DNA of 64,000 nucleotides from Tanypteryx hageni (GCA_028673005.1 CM054115.1:5997501-6061500); one strand, 5' to 3'; positions 44,645 through 59,206 are shown, numbered from the stretch's first letter. Program-made: numbers and translations. The notes: generated by a model not told the origin, from the sequence alone.

Positions 44645-44795
44645 ATATATAGATGTCAACAAGGTGTTGGGATGAGTTCTCTCTCTGTAACTGAAGAAAA
44701 AGTAGTTCCGAAAGCTTCTACGTTTGTGTTGTTTCTATGTTTTAGTATTCTTTTACGTGTGTCGCTTCGACATCCCCGGTGCCTCGCCAACTTGC
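44645..44795 (+). repeat. rearranged PLE-B terminal-repeat fragment
   Basis: 44652-44673 (TCAACAAGGTGTTGGGATGA) is in minus orientation, then 44674 onward is plus orientation (CTGAAGA at 44690, GTTCCGAAAGCTTCTACG), ending CCTCGCCAACTTG. It is a head-to-head join like that at 32065. Confidence 0.75.
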
Positions 44796-44796
44796 A

Positions 44797-44872
44797 CTGG
44801 TGGTGTAGTGGTTAGCGTGTCGGCTTTCTATTGCAAAGTTCGGGGGTTCAAACCCCTCGAATGGAGGTTTTA
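44797..44872 (+). repeat. tRNA-like head adjoining LINE 5' end
   Basis: GGTGGTGTAGTGGTTAGCGT (A box) and GGGGGTTCAAACCCC (B-box stem and loop) are preserved; the anticodon arm is not convincing, so this is tRNA-derived rather than a tRNA gene. It sits just upstream of the presumed LINE start at about 44880. Confidence 0.6.
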
Positions 44873-44879
44873 TAAAAAA

Positions 44880-48180
<3,301 letters not shown>

Positions 48181-48360
48181 ACATCACCCTGTCATTCCCC
48201 GCTCAGTGTGTCACTCTCATTTACTTTACTGCTGAAGAAGGGCATAGGCCAGATAAGCTTGCCTGTTTTTTGTTTTTATGTTTGTGTGTTCAACGTGTCT
48301 CTTCGACGCCCCCAGCAGCCTGCCAACTTGGTCTCCGACTTGGTAAGTGTCCGCGGGAGG
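48181..48360 (+). repeat. solo PLE-A terminal-repeat fragment
   Basis: Matches the 3' part of PLE-A (35460-35640 type): CATCACCCTGTCATTCCCCG, CTGAAGAAGGGCATAGGCC, ACTTGGTAAGTGTCCGC, then breaks inside the intron. Confidence 0.85.
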
Positions 48361-48593
48361 TTCTGTTTTTCATTCAAAAGTTGAATTTTCTCGTATCATA
48401 CAATAAATGGCTCTGTACATACTTCTATGTTTGATTGTTGCTGCTTCAGTTTTCTAGTTCATCCAATATTGTAGTTGCTTTGAAAGACATTTTAATTGCT
48501 AAGAATTATAAATTCAAGAATAAAAACATCTCGTCTGGAATGCATCTGGAGTTATAACAGGGAAGACTACGGAAAATTTCCGTTTTATGAATG

Positions 48594-48596
<3 letters not shown>
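48361..48596. other. short unassigned stretch
   Basis: AT-rich, nothing recognised. Confidence 0.3.

Positions 48597-48634
<38 letters not shown>
48597..48634. repeat. (AT)n microsatellite at outer edge of PLE-B
   Basis: TA repeat directly next to the inverted terminal arm of PLE-B. Confidence 0.95.
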
Positions 48635-48639
<5 letters not shown>

Positions 48640-48809
48640 ACTTACGGAAAAGGAAAGGTAAAATGAATATATGGATGTCAACAAGGTGTTGGGATGAGGA
48701 AACCCAGTGAGCACTCACCAATCAGACGACTTCAGGTTGGCGAGGCCCCGGGGATGTCGAAGCGACACACGTAAAATAACACAAAAACACAGAAACATCA
48801 CAAACGTAA

Positions 48810-48838
48810 AGCTTTCGGAACTACTCCTTCTTCAGCTA
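48810..48838 (-). ncRNA. hammerhead-like core, PLE-B left arm
   Basis: CTGAAGA at 48835-48829, GGA/TCC stem II, GAAA at 48816-48813, then GCTTTACG. Mirror image of the motif at 50769. Confidence 0.55.
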
Positions 48839-49127
48839 CAGAGAGAGAACTGATGCGGTGACACTGGGTGGAGGCATGGGGGTGGAAGGGTAGTGCGGAA
48901 AGGTCAAGGATTGGAGGAAACGGAGGGGGTTGGGGATGGGTAGGGTGTTGGGAGAAGACAGAAAGGGTGTGAAAAGCTATCAAAGGTTGAGGCCTGGGGG
49001 AGTGAAGGAGTTTAGGAGATGGATATGCGAAAGCTCCCACTGACGGAGTTGGGGAGCCGAAGCATTGTCGGGGAGAGCGCGAATGACTCTCACTGTGAAG
49101 CAGTTGTTGAACTTTAAATTATGTTTG

Positions 49128-50626
49128 TTCGCATCTCTGCCTATGTTGACTCCCACCTACAACCTCTCGTCCGTCAAATCCCATCCTTCATCAAAGACAC
49201 AAACCACTTTCTACTACGCCTAAAATCACTCCCTTCCCCTCTCCCACCTAACACAATTATGTCCACTATAGACGTCTGCTCCCTCTACACCAACTTCTCT
49301 CACAACCAAGGACTGTCCGCCCTGAGAAAATTACTGGACTCCAGACCACCTGACACAAGACCATCCTCCCATTTCCTAACGAAGCTGGCTGAAATGGTGC
49401 TCCAAAAAAACAACTTCTCTTTTGGAGGGCGCCACTACCTACAAATAAAAGGTACCGCGATGGGCACTCGCTTGGCGCCCTCCTATGCCAATGCCTTCTT
49501 AGGTGAATGGGAAGAACGCTTTCTTGACGTTTCCCCCAGACCACTCCTATGGCTGAGGTATATTGACGATATTTTTCTTCTCTGGACACATGGACCCGAC
49601 TCACTACAATCCTTTTTACAACGCCTCTCATCCCACCCCACGCTTTCCTTCACCCACCACTCCTCTGCCTCCAACATCACCTTCCTGGATGTCGATCTCT
49701 CCATCCGGGAAAACAAAATCCACACCAGCATGCACCTCAAGCCTTCCAACCGCCTTCAATATCTCCAGTTCAACAGCTGCCATCCCCTCCACACCAAAAC
49801 CTCTATTCCTTATGCCCTAGCCCGACGAGGGCGGAGAATTTGCTCGGACAGAGATTCCCTGTCCGAGTACTGCTCCACCCTCGAACATGCCTTCTTACAG
49901 CGCGGATACCCGCCGGATCTGATCCGAGACCAAATCCGGCGGGCAGTCGCACCCGACACCCCTAACTCCCACCCCACTACCCACACCACCACCGATTCCA
50001 CCCTCCAACTTACCCTAACCACCCTGTATTTCCCCGGCATCCACGACATTCTGAAAAACATCCTGAAAGCCGCCCACCTTATCCTCTCATCCTCCCCTCA
50101 CCAGATCCCATTTCCCAGACCACCGATGCTCTCCTTCCGCCATCCCCCTAATCTGGCAAATATTCTATGGAAGAAAGAACCCCCAGCACCCACGCCTTTA
50201 CACCCTGCCGGATCTTACCCCTGCGGTAGACCCCGATGTCTAACATGCCCAATAAACCCCCCCTGCAACTCCTTCTCCAGTCCCACAACCAACATCACCT
50301 ACCCCATAACTTCCACCACCAACTGCACCACCCGCAATATCATTTACCTCCTGAGATGCACCCAATGTCCCGCCTTTTATGTTGGCCTCACCAGCAATCC
50401 CCTCAACATCCGCATGAATGGCCACCGCAACAGCGTCATTCTCAAACGACCGCTGCCGGTGGCCGTTCATGCGAACAAACATAATTTAAAGTTCAACAAC
50501 TGCTTCACAGTGAGAGTCATTCGCGCTCTCCCCGACAATGCTTCGGCTCCCCAACTCCGTCAGTGGGAGCTTTCGCATATCCATCTCCTAAACTCCTTCA
50601 CTCCCCCAGGCCTCAACCTTCGATAG
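49128..50626 (+). CDS. PLE-B: Penelope-like RT plus GIY-YIG endonuclease, 5'-truncated open frame
   Basis: About 500 residues without a stop. The genuine PLE part starts near RISAYVDSHLQPLVRQ, truncated at the same RT position where the frame meets the inverted arm; the first ATG at 49121 lies in that arm. RT motifs: IDVCSLYTNFSHNQG (A), KGTAMGTRLAPSYANAF (B), RYIDDIFLLW (C, intact). Then FLDVDLSIREN, Cys cluster CGRPRCLTC and GIY-YIG (NIIYLLRC, YVGLTSNPLNIRMNGHR, WELSHIH), ending GLNLR TAG at 50626. The N-terminal region and early RT motifs are absent, so it cannot act alone, but the endonuclease and catalytic YIDD are intact. Closely related to PLE-A but a separate subfamily. Confidence 0.88.
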
Positions 50627-50765
50627 CTTTTCACACCCTTTCTGTCTTCTCCCAACACCCTACCCATCCCCAACCCCCTCCGTTTCCTCCAATCCTCGAC
50701 CTTTCCGCACTACCCTTCCACCCCCATGCCTCCACCCAGTGTCACCGCCATCAGTTCTCTCTCTG

Positions 50766-50800
50766 TAGCTGAAGAAGGAGTAGTTCCGAAAGCTTTACGT
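50766..50800 (+). ncRNA. hammerhead-like core, PLE-B 3' terminal repeat
   Basis: CTGAAGA (50769-50775), AGGA/TTCC stem II with GTAG loop, GAAA (50788-50791), then the palindrome AGCT and U. The flanks UGUA and UACG could pair as stem I with one unpaired base on the 5' side. Confidence 0.55.
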
Positions 50801-50929
50801 TTGTGATGTTTCTGTGTTTTTGTGTTATTTTACGTGTGTCGCTTCGACATCCCCGGGGCCTCGCCAACCTGAAGTCGTCTGATTGGTGAGTGCTCACTGG
50901 GTTTCCTCATCCCAACACCTTGTTGACAT

Positions 50930-50930
<1 letters not shown>

Positions 50931-50989
<59 letters not shown>
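50931..50989. repeat. (AT)n microsatellite
   Basis: TA repeat between PLE-B and the MITE at 50990. Confidence 0.95.
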
Positions 50990-50991
<2 letters not shown>

Positions 50992-51190
50992 TGATGTGCC
51001 AAATCTTCTGAAACCTCAGAAGGAATGTGAAGCTACAGAATGTCCCTTCCCCTTTCTGTGCTCCCTTTAAACTCTTATCGCTGTGATTCGCTCCTAGCAG
51101 AATTTTCCAACCCATCCCACACCACGGCCAACGTGCTTTCTCTGTGGCATTGCTACTTCTAGTTTCAGAAGATTTGGCGCATCAGTCGTA
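50990..51190. mobile_element. short MITE with 24-bp terminal inverted repeats
   Basis: CTGATGTGCCAAATCTTCTG at 50990 pairs with GTTTCAGAAGATTTGGCGCA ending near 51188. No coding capacity. Confidence 0.75.
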
Positions 51191-51255
51191 CGTGCTTTTG
51201 AAAGAGGGATGATTCAGGTGATTAATAAACGTCTTTTTTTATGAAAGTGTAAAAA

Positions 51256-52564
51256 ATGTCAAACAAAGTAATTCATAGTGGCGAAAGAAATCTAATCAGA
51301 AAAGTTATGTGTGTGTGAAGAAGAAAAGAAGGAAGGATGGAAATTCCTGCGAGAACAGGCTGTGAAAAGGGCTGCAACTTTAACAGAGAAATCGGAATCA
51401 TTCATAAAGAAAGTTAAAAGGGAAGAACGGACTCTACAGAATCCAGAAGACAGATGCATTTTGAGACGCAAAGTACACGAATTTTATGCTGTAAAAAAGG
51501 AAGTTCCAACTATCAATAAATTACTAGCTGCTGCTAGGGAGGAAATTGATTTCCAAGGCTGTCGCGAAACACTAAGAAAAGTGTTGAAACAAATTGGTTT
51601 CAAATTTAAGAGATGTAAGAATTATTGTAGTGTTCTGATTGAACGAAAAGACATTGTGGCCTAGAGAACGAAAAGACATTATGGCCTAGAGAGCGAAATA
51701 TCTTCGTTCAATCAACAAGTTTCGGGCTCAGGGCAGACCTATTGTATTTATTGATGAAACATGGATCCACCCCAATTACACAGTAAAAAAATGCTGGCAA
51801 AGTGAAGGCATATCAGATGTTCTCACTAATGACAATACCGGACAGAGACTGATCATAACTCATGCAGGAGGTTCTATAGGTTTCATTCCAAATGATCTGC
51901 TAATAAATCCAAAACAATAACGGGTGATTATCATAGCAAGATGAATTCGATCAATTTTGAGAAATGTCTGGGAGAAAAATTAATCCCTAATCTGCTGGAA
52001 AACTGTATTGTGGTTATGGACAATGTTCCATACCATTCTGTCCATGTAAACAAGGCACCGACCTCAAAAAATAGGAAGCTGGAAATACTAGGATGGTTGC
52101 GACTCAATAGAATCGAATTCGACGTGGAGATGAATAAAAATGAATTACTTATGATCGTGAAGAGAAATCGCCCTGATCCCGAATACAAAGTTGGCAATGT
52201 TTTAGAGAGTAAGGGTCACACCATACTCCGATTACAACCTTACCACTGCGATATCAATCCCATTGAGTACATATGGAGTTTCTTCAAACGCCGAGTCGCC
52301 CTTCGAAATGCGCAATCCAACCTAAAAGAGATTTTGAAATTAACAGAAGATGCTGTTGACAGTATAGAAAAGCAAGAGTGGGAAAATGTTTGCCGCCATG
52401 TATTGAAGATAGAAAATGAATATCGTGTCAGTGAAGGCTTAATAGAGGAAGAGATTGACACAATTGTTGTCAATCTAAATTCAGACTCAGAAAGCAGCGA
52501 GGAGTATACAGACAGTGAGAGCGATAGTGACATGTCTACCATATCTGGCGTCCTACCTCTGTAG
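51256..52564 (+). pseudogene. Tc1/mariner (IS630)-type DDE transposase
   Basis: Same family as 26054-27392 but without introns and with more of the catalytic domain. From ATG 51256 (MSNKVIHSGERN) a short dinucleotide (TG) shift near 51310 breaks the frame; the N-terminal region then reads to KQIGFKFKRCKNY. A 25-bp tandem duplication (GAACGAAAAGACATT..., about 51640-51690) introduces TAG stops. Catalytic region: VFIDETWIHPNYT (first Asp, about 51737), GQRLIITHAGGSIGF, stop near 51919, then VVMDNVPYHSVHV (second Asp, about 52014) and LQPYHCDINPIEYIW (third acidic residue, about 52235). Ends with a long acidic Ser/Glu tail (SESSEEYTDSESDSD) at 52564. All three catalytic residues are present. Confidence 0.87.
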
Positions 52565-53205
52565 CTACACGATGGATGAGAATCAAGAAAAATGTTACAG
52601 CATTCAAATGGAAAATCATAAGTACAGATACTAAATTTAAATTACTGCCACATTTAAAATATAATGCATGCAATGAAAATGTGTAGTCTATTTCAGTATT
52701 AAGACACACCATCTCTCGAATATAGCAAAATACATTTAAAATGAAATACTGCTTCAACCTGGATACAAAAACGCCCATCTTTATTCGGGGGTTTGGCAAC
52801 ACAGCATAAGGCATGAGGCACGAAACCACTCCTGCAAACCCGCACCACTCGCACCTCCCTTATTCACTGCCGAAGCAGCGCCACTCACACCCTCAAGGTC
52901 AGGTCTTCACAAGTTGTGGTGGGATAGTATATATATATATATATGAGTTGTCGGTGCTTGCATACTACAAGAGCATAAAAAAACCACCATACTGGCTACA
53001 ATTGTGGCATAAATCTGCACTCATACGAATACAACAACAGATTACATTGTTGTTACATGTCTGTGTGGTAGTGTGGTTTCTCTCCCAATCCCTTCAGTCT
53101 TTTTCCGATCGTTGACGTGGGTGTTTGATCTATTAATGTGTGTGTTCGCTTTTGCACAAATTAACGGAAGTGTGAACCTTGTAATCATGGCTGATAAGCA
53201 TTTAG
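52565..53205. other. unassigned
   Basis: A GC-richer patch at 52770-52920 and a short TA run at 52926-52943. No gene or element recognised. Confidence 0.3.
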
Positions 53206-53841
53206 TACCGTATTAGTCTAAATATAGTATATATACATAAGAAACTTTTTCCAATTGAATTACATTGGGCTACATGCAGTGAATGAAATGTTTAGAATAC
53301 CATATCAGTCTGAATGTAGTATTAGTAAGAAAAGTAAGGGGGAGACTATTTTCGAGCCCAAAAAATTAGCAAACAAAAATATTACCGCCGGCAGTAAGTA
53401 AAGGTAACAATTAATGCCTTCACTTGATTTGATTGGTTTATAGAGAATTTTTTTATACATATGCCTCAATAACTCAATACTTTTTGTTCACTCTATGAAA
53501 TCCTTGCCCTAAACGTTCGTATTTTCATAAAAGCGAGCATTGCAGAAGTTTTTGCTTCCTAAAAGTATGTCCCGAATATTGATATGTAGTGAGTGAGGCA
53601 ACATATCATTATTTTAGAAAAAATGTCACTTGGATGAAAGAAATTATCTTCATTACCCATCAATCCGTAGGTAACTCGTGTCAGCTGATCAGACTGTCCA
53701 TCTTACGCATCTGTTGATTGCATATAATGCAATCGCATTATAAAAGTATTACTTACATAAATCAAACTAAGGTGTTGAAGGTGTTTCAACTATCTACAGA
53801 ATGTATTCCATGATATCATATTCCGAGGCATAAATATCGGA

Positions 53842-54240
53842 AGTAACAAAATTATGGGTAAAATATATTATGAAAAGAATATGTTAACTGCAAGTCTGGT
53901 GATAATAACTTTTTTATACAGGAACGATTCAAGTAGCCATTGTCAATGGCATCTGAAGGATACAAATGGAATTTAAATAACATTCATAAATCAAAATTTT
54001 CGAATTTAGTCCAGTAACACTTGATACATATTTAAATTACACCTGCAACTATAACGAAATTATGGGTAAAATATATTATAAAAAGAATATGTTAACTGCA
54101 AATCTGGTGATAATTACTTTTTTATACAGGAACGATTCAAGTAGCCATTGTCAACAGCATCTGAAGGATAAAAATGGAATTTAAATAACATTCATAAATG
54201 CAAACTTTTTGAATTAAGTCCAGTAACACTTGATACATAC
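53842..54240. repeat. ~208-bp tandem duplication
   Basis: AAATTATGGGTAAAATATAT begins copies at about 53849 and 54057; both continue through CAGGAACGATTCAAGTAGCC to CACTTGATACAT. A third, partial copy resumes after the nested element at about 55246 (TTTAAATTATGCCTGCAACT). Confidence 0.85.
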
Positions 54241-55245
54241 CATATATACTCGTGTATAGTTCAACTCCGTGTATAGTTCGACCTCCGATTTCTCGGCGAA
54301 AAAATTAGATTTTTTTATAAATCTCGAGTATAATTCGACCCTAGCTTTCTACTTACTCTTTTACCATAGATTTCCGTCAGGATCAACATTTTTTCGTTTC
54401 CATATCTTGAAGTTCATAATCGAGGTATATAGAACGATCTTGGTTTTCAACAGCTTTTAGTATCATAATAATACTATACTAATAATAAACTGTAAACATC
54501 GTAAACCTATTGCACGATCTTGAGAAGAAAAATATTTATTACTTTTTAACTACAAGATGTGACATACGAATGGTGGCAGAATTTCTAGCAAATAGACGAA
54601 AATTAAGCTTATATAACGAAAATTAATAGACGCATATTACTCGTAAAACCTTTAATAAAAGTTATGAATGATAGTTAAACAAGATGAAATAAACTCATTT
54701 TAATATAATTCATTCCAACTCATCTGTTGTTATAAGACACAAGAAAGATATGCATAGAAATCAAGAAAACAATCGGTGAATATGAGACAGGCTTTAGTAT
54801 TCACGTAACAACATTACGACGACAAAAGGTCAGTATAATGGTTACATTATGAATTTTGGTTAAAATGCACTATAACCCACCACAGAACGTATAAAAAAAT
54901 AATGAAAAATACTACTGTGTCACAATCAAATCAGAATTTTGAGATAATACAGGACGTATATGTCATCGAAAAAGAAAAAAATGAAAAACAACATAGTTCT
55001 AATGAAAATCGGTAAAATTAAAGGTAAATAGGAAGTTTTGGAGCTATATCATAGAAGTTAAGTCAGCGAGGTGGGTGACCAAAAAATATCTTGATTTTTA
55101 TTACGATATTTTTAAAAAGATAATTTTTTAGATCCGAGATTTTAAACCCTCAAAAGTATTACTCGTGTATAGTTCGACCCCCAATATTTTGCACAAAAAT
55201 TTGGGCTTAAAAACTCGAACTATACACGAGTATATATATGGTGTT
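54241..55245. mobile_element. nested element with long inverted ends
   Basis: Left ACCATATATACTCGTGTATA and right TACACGAGTATATATATGGT are inverted; subterminal ATAGTTCGACC motifs repeat on both sides. About 1 kb and no transposase frame. It splits the third unit of the 208-bp tandem repeat. Confidence 0.75.
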
Positions 55246-55494
55246 TAAATTATGCCTGCAACTATAACATGCAAAATGTGATTTCACCGTTTCATTGTAA
55301 ATTGATAGCTCTAACTAGATTGCTCCTACATATTAAAACTCGTTCTTTCGAATATTAAAAGTAAGGTCTGTAACAAGGTTTAAACTTTTTTCCATAACTG
55401 AGGCTTCAGAAATCATGGGAAGGGGCTATATTTGGACTAATACTGTATTTAGTATTTTAGTTAATAACTCTTTCGGAAATTCTCTTTGAACAAT

Positions 55495-56270
55495 AAAAGT
55501 GACTTTCCCATAACTGCATACCTTATTGTCCTAAATATAAGCATTTTTTTCCAAAATATGAAATTTTAAAAGTAGCCCCCATGTTATATTCAAGTACTAG
55601 TGTTTTTAAAAGATCGTCAAATCGTGTTTCGAAAAATCACGTACATTCGGCATGTCTGTTTATGAGATACAAGATGCTTGTTACATTGTAGACACATTAA
55701 GAGTATGTTACACTGTACTTGATAAGCATCCGAGGAAAGAATAGATCGAGTTCAATCAGTGGTTGAACCCTTCGATAGTCATTGAATTGCATCGGCATAC
55801 TCTTTGTAACTACTTCAGCGAGTTTTTACCCACCTGTTATTTTAACAATGGGTGACAAAAAGGGTGTTGATCATGTTGAGAAAAAGTGTTCTTCCAAATT
55901 TCATGTTAACAGAGGATTCCGACAAAGTTATCACATTAATATTAAAATAGTCTTCGCTAAATCGGTGTTGTTAAAATACACCGGAAATGAGAAATCAAGG
56001 ATAACTGTTATGCTTGCAGTCACAGTTGATTGGCGAAGACTGACTCCCTACATAATTTTAAATCATAAAAGGATGCCAAAGGAAAAGTAACCCTCAGGTG
56101 TAAACTTTCACGCACAGGAGAAGGGGTGGATGAATGACGAACTTGTGTTAGATTGGCTGAAGGTTGTTTGGGGTCGCGTTATATTCAAGGTTTAGTTTTT
56201 TCTTGCAAAACTTTCCAAAAACCTTAGGGTCACGTTATATTTGAGGTCCCTTTATATTCAAGACAATATG
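55495..56270 (+). pseudogene. internally deleted pogo/Tigger element
   Basis: 55849-56090 encodes a DDE fragment with TGNEKSRITVMLAVT then LTPYIILNHKRMPKEK, and 56110-56190 in another frame reads EKGWMNDELVLDWLKVVWGR. In Tigger transposases these blocks follow the first catalytic Asp and precede the second, which is missing. Terminal sequence GTCACGTTATATTTGAGGTC near 56228 and a related inverted form near 55580 look like its ends. Non-functional. Confidence 0.7.
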
Positions 56271-56950
56271 ATACATAAATGGCTTGAATTGCCTTCGTTT
56301 TAGTATGGAAATTAACAGCTTTACAAAATTTGACATTCTACGTTTTGTTTATGAAGAAAATGTCTATTGGACGCTGCGAAAGCAAAGTGCAATTAGTAAA
56401 AACCGACATTTCACCTTGCGTAATATATTATCGATTTACATCGAGACTTCATTTATTCATCTTTCAATTCACACACCATTAGTCTTAATTTTATTTGTAT
56501 GCTCAGCTTTCTGTTAACTATATTCTATACTCACATAAGCCACTGTATTTACATGCCTCTATTTTAACCAAGTACTTGTACCATACTGATGCAGTAAATT
56601 ATACATACTTTAATTTTCAGAGATCACTTTTTCGAAACAACTTCGCGTGCTGAATAAACACCTTCGGGGATTGGATCCAGCACGTGGGCCATAGTTTCCC
56701 CACCTCTGCTGTACTTTCCGTAGTAAATTTTGACTTACGAAAATTTTGAGTTACGCAATGGGTGCCGGAACACATCACTTATGTAACCCGGGGTGTGACT
56801 GTATATGTAATAAGCAGCTATTTACAATGATATATATAACTGGCAAAGTTAATATAAAAGTTGGTAAAAAATTATAGTGCATGTTATACAAAGGAAAATC
56901 TCGTTTTATTTCTACTGTGTTAAAGCAAATTACAAGCTATTTTAATACAG
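56271..56950. other. unassigned, with Tigger-like end
   Basis: 56715-56800 (TTTTGAGTTACGCAATGGGT ... GTGTGACTGTATA) looks like a Tigger-type end. No gene recognised. Confidence 0.3.
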
Positions 56951-56954
56951 TCAA

Positions 56955-57085
56955 ACAAATGATTCAACAGCTCTCATTATTTCCCTCTGACACTTCAAAA
57001 TCATAATTTCATACCCTGGTATTCTTTACATTCTGATGTTTCTGTAATCAGTAAATCACAGAATGATATATGAGAACAGTGATTT
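56955..57085 (-). repeat. diverged duplicate of the pogo transposase C-terminal coding segment
   Basis: Resembles 57318-57440 (AATGATTCAACAGCTCTCAT against AATGATTCAATAGCTCGCAT; TTCTGATGTTTC.GTAAT shared), so part of the element end was duplicated or a second copy lies beside it. Confidence 0.5.
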
Positions 57086-57303
57086 ACAAAAGTGATGCAC
57101 ATTAACCTTTATCATACGGCAGCCATTTATGTTGGTGCCTCTCATATTTTTTGGTATTAGAGCTCAAAGAACATACATTAGGAAATACGAGAACCAATAA
57201 GGACGGAGTGAAATCAGAAATGCGTTAACACACTGCGTCGCCATACGGCCATGAAAGCATACATATAGTGTCCCCATATGGGGATGCCCAGCAATTAAAG
57301 GTT

Positions 57304-58418
57304 AAAAAGGTAAGTCAAAATCAAATGATTCAATAGCTCGCATTTTATCAACCACCACATCAGAAACTTCATTTTCACTAGCAAGTTTGTATTCTTCAAA
57401 TTCTGATGTTTCCGTAATTTGAAACTCACTGAATGATTTAGAAATCATTTTTGTCGGTCACAGTATTCCAACTTATGGAAATCCATTTACACATTTCCAC
57501 ATATGATGGCATTTTCATCTTTCCAGAGTTGGTATAATCATGGACACCAGTTAACATCCATTTTTCCAATTTCGTTAACAATTTTGAATTGAATGATTTA
57601 TTCACAGATAAATAAAGTGGTTGAAGTTTTTTTGTTAATCCAGAAGGAATAATGGCTACCTTTGAATATTTGCTGATCACTTTTTTTATTTCAGACATTA
57701 TATGGGCTCCACAAGAATCTATAATTAAAACCAATTTACAATGTTGACCTTGGGAAAACATTCTTATGGAACAGTCTTCCTCTTGAATATAACCATTGAA
57801 GGAAGTTTTGAGCCAACTGAAGTTGCTCACAATACAACTGTAAAATTCAATTTATCGTGTCCAGCAGTACTTATAGACACATCCTTCGCACCTATAAGAT
57901 CCACTTTTCTTGCAGTTGGAAGATCAAAACTCACCGGAACTTCGTCCATGATGCCCACATCAACTCCAGAAATGCTTTCTTTTACAAACTGTCTAAATGT
58001 TATCACCTTTGTCTCTCAATCTACTGGTAGATTCTGCCCAATGCTTGTTGAGGCACGAATACTGAAATTATTCCTCATCATTAATTAGAAACCCCAGGAT
58101 GAATATGCTTTAAAATCAATAATGTTTTTCTCTCATGCACTGTGCTTTGCTGAAGTAAAACTTGAGTTGTTGAAAGTATAATTCCTTTAGTAAAGTGCTT
58201 TTTCAAGCTCTGGCTTACAGCATTTTCTATACATGGCAGGTTTTCTGGTATCTAATTTTTTAAGAACCACTTCACCTTTTTGCCATTCTCACTAGCTTCC
58301 TCTATATTGAATTTTCTTGCAGCCGCACGACTACCTTTTTCTTTGGTGAACTGTACAACTTCTAATTTAAACAGGGCTGTGTATGCTTTGCGTGTTGTTT
58401 TTGTATTGTTTTCCATGG
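57304..58418 (-). pseudogene. pogo/Tigger-type transposase with helix-turn-helix N-terminus, broken
   Basis: From ATG 58418 the N-terminus reads YTALFKLEVVQFTKEKGSR then AAARKFNI, a Psq/Brinker-type helix-turn-helix. A stop follows near 58257 (KVKWFLKN). Further on, about 57840-57960 reads IMDEVPVSFDLPTARKVD (first catalytic Asp) and TAGHDKLNFTVVL, a stop, then 57438-57830 reads LVLIIDSCGAHI (second Asp) and IPSGLTKKLQPLYLSVNKSF, where the usual LQPLD is LQPLY, so the third catalytic Asp is lost. The C-terminus reads SYVEMCKWISISW and, after a frameshift at about 57450, ESFDFDLPF and a stop at 57304. Family assignment is firm; the copy is dead. Confidence 0.85.
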
Positions 58419-58454
58419 ACTCTTATTTATTTAAACTAATTACAATTATTATCA

Positions 58455-58758
58455 ATATACAGGCAGTCCTGGATTATCCGACAGGATACATTCCAAAAGA
58501 GTCCATCAGATAGCGAAACTGTTTTTTCCATGAGAATAATGTAAAAATCAAGGGTTACGTTCCCGGCCGAGTCAGACACAACTTTTTGACTAAACATTGC
58601 CTCGAGTTCTTATACATGCATTTTAATAAAAATATCAAAAAATAAGTTGCATTTTGTGACAAACAATAGATTCTACAAAATGAGACCTCAGTTTGACATG
58701 CAAAAATAAAAAGTACCGAAATGAGAAAATAAAAAATACAAGTGCCTACCTTGTTGTC
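58455..58758. other. Tigger-type end and unassigned flank
   Basis: ATACAGGCAGTCCTGGATTA at 58461 matches the terminal style of the pair at 24243/27957. Orientation indicates an element extending to the right, whose other end was not found. Confidence 0.35.
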
Positions 58759-58920
58759 TTACTTTCTGAACTTAAGAAATTCAATTTGAGATGTAGTGCC
58801 GAGTCCTTCATTAGATGATGGAAGAAGAAGCAGTTTCCAACGAAAGGCTTTTCGCAGAAGATTTGGGATGGCTTTACTCTTGTCTCCCACTTGAAGTGGA
58901 GGGTTGGAGCTTTCCGACAT
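58759..58920 (-). CDS. small open frame, possible first exon, identity unknown
   Basis: On minus, ATG at 58920 opens 53 codons (starting MSESSNPPLQVGDKSKAI) ending TAA at 58759. The last codons overlap a good splice donor (AGAAA|GTAAGA), so it could instead be a coding first exon. I do not recognise the protein. It could equally belong to the Tigger-type element whose end is at 58461. No supporting downstream exon could be tied to it. Confidence 0.25.
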   Translation of the reverse strand: MSESSNPPLQVGDKSKAIPNLLRKAFRWKLLLLPSSNEGLGTTSQIEFLKFRK

Positions 58921-59206
58921 ACTTGTTTAATGAAATATGAGGGAAAGGAGACTACGGCAAATAATTGAGAATTTAAAACAACTCCTAAACTGAACGAATC
59001 TCAAAATAAATTTTAGAGGAAACAATTAAAATATCAAAAATATTTTTCACGTCAGGGACTTGATATCTCAAACACGACTGGTGGTTTATGTGTCTAATGA
59101 CAATGACAGGGATCAAACAGACTAAATTCAGACACACACACAAGCACTCAACTGAATCGCACAATCTCTAAAAATTTTTAGAGGAAAAAGATTTGAATTC
59201 TATATG

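Larger units (their letters stand above)
48636..50937 (+). mobile_element. PLE-B with long inverted arms
   Basis: Left arm 48668-49134 is the near-exact reverse complement of right arm 50469-50937 (about 467 bp, from the intron in the terminal repeat back into the last codons of the ORF). (AT)n runs bound both sides. The left arm extends a little further out and includes the intron acceptor (CTTACGGAAAAGG on plus). The hammerhead-like cores are at 50769-50791 (plus) and 48835-48813 (minus). Confidence 0.9.
53206..55455. mobile_element. DNA element bounded by inverted CTATATTTGGACTAATACTG-like ends
   Basis: Left end reads CCGTATTAGTCTAAATATAG at about 53208; right end reads CTATATTTGGACTAATACTG at about 55428. 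Pogo/Tigger-like in style. It contains the tandem duplication at 53842-54240 and a nested element at 54241-55245. Confidence 0.5.

Noticed and set aside
44797..44872. Functional tRNA gene upstream of the LINE
   Set aside because: The anticodon arm does not fold convincingly and a related head is found in a SINE-like repeat at 37740-37932.
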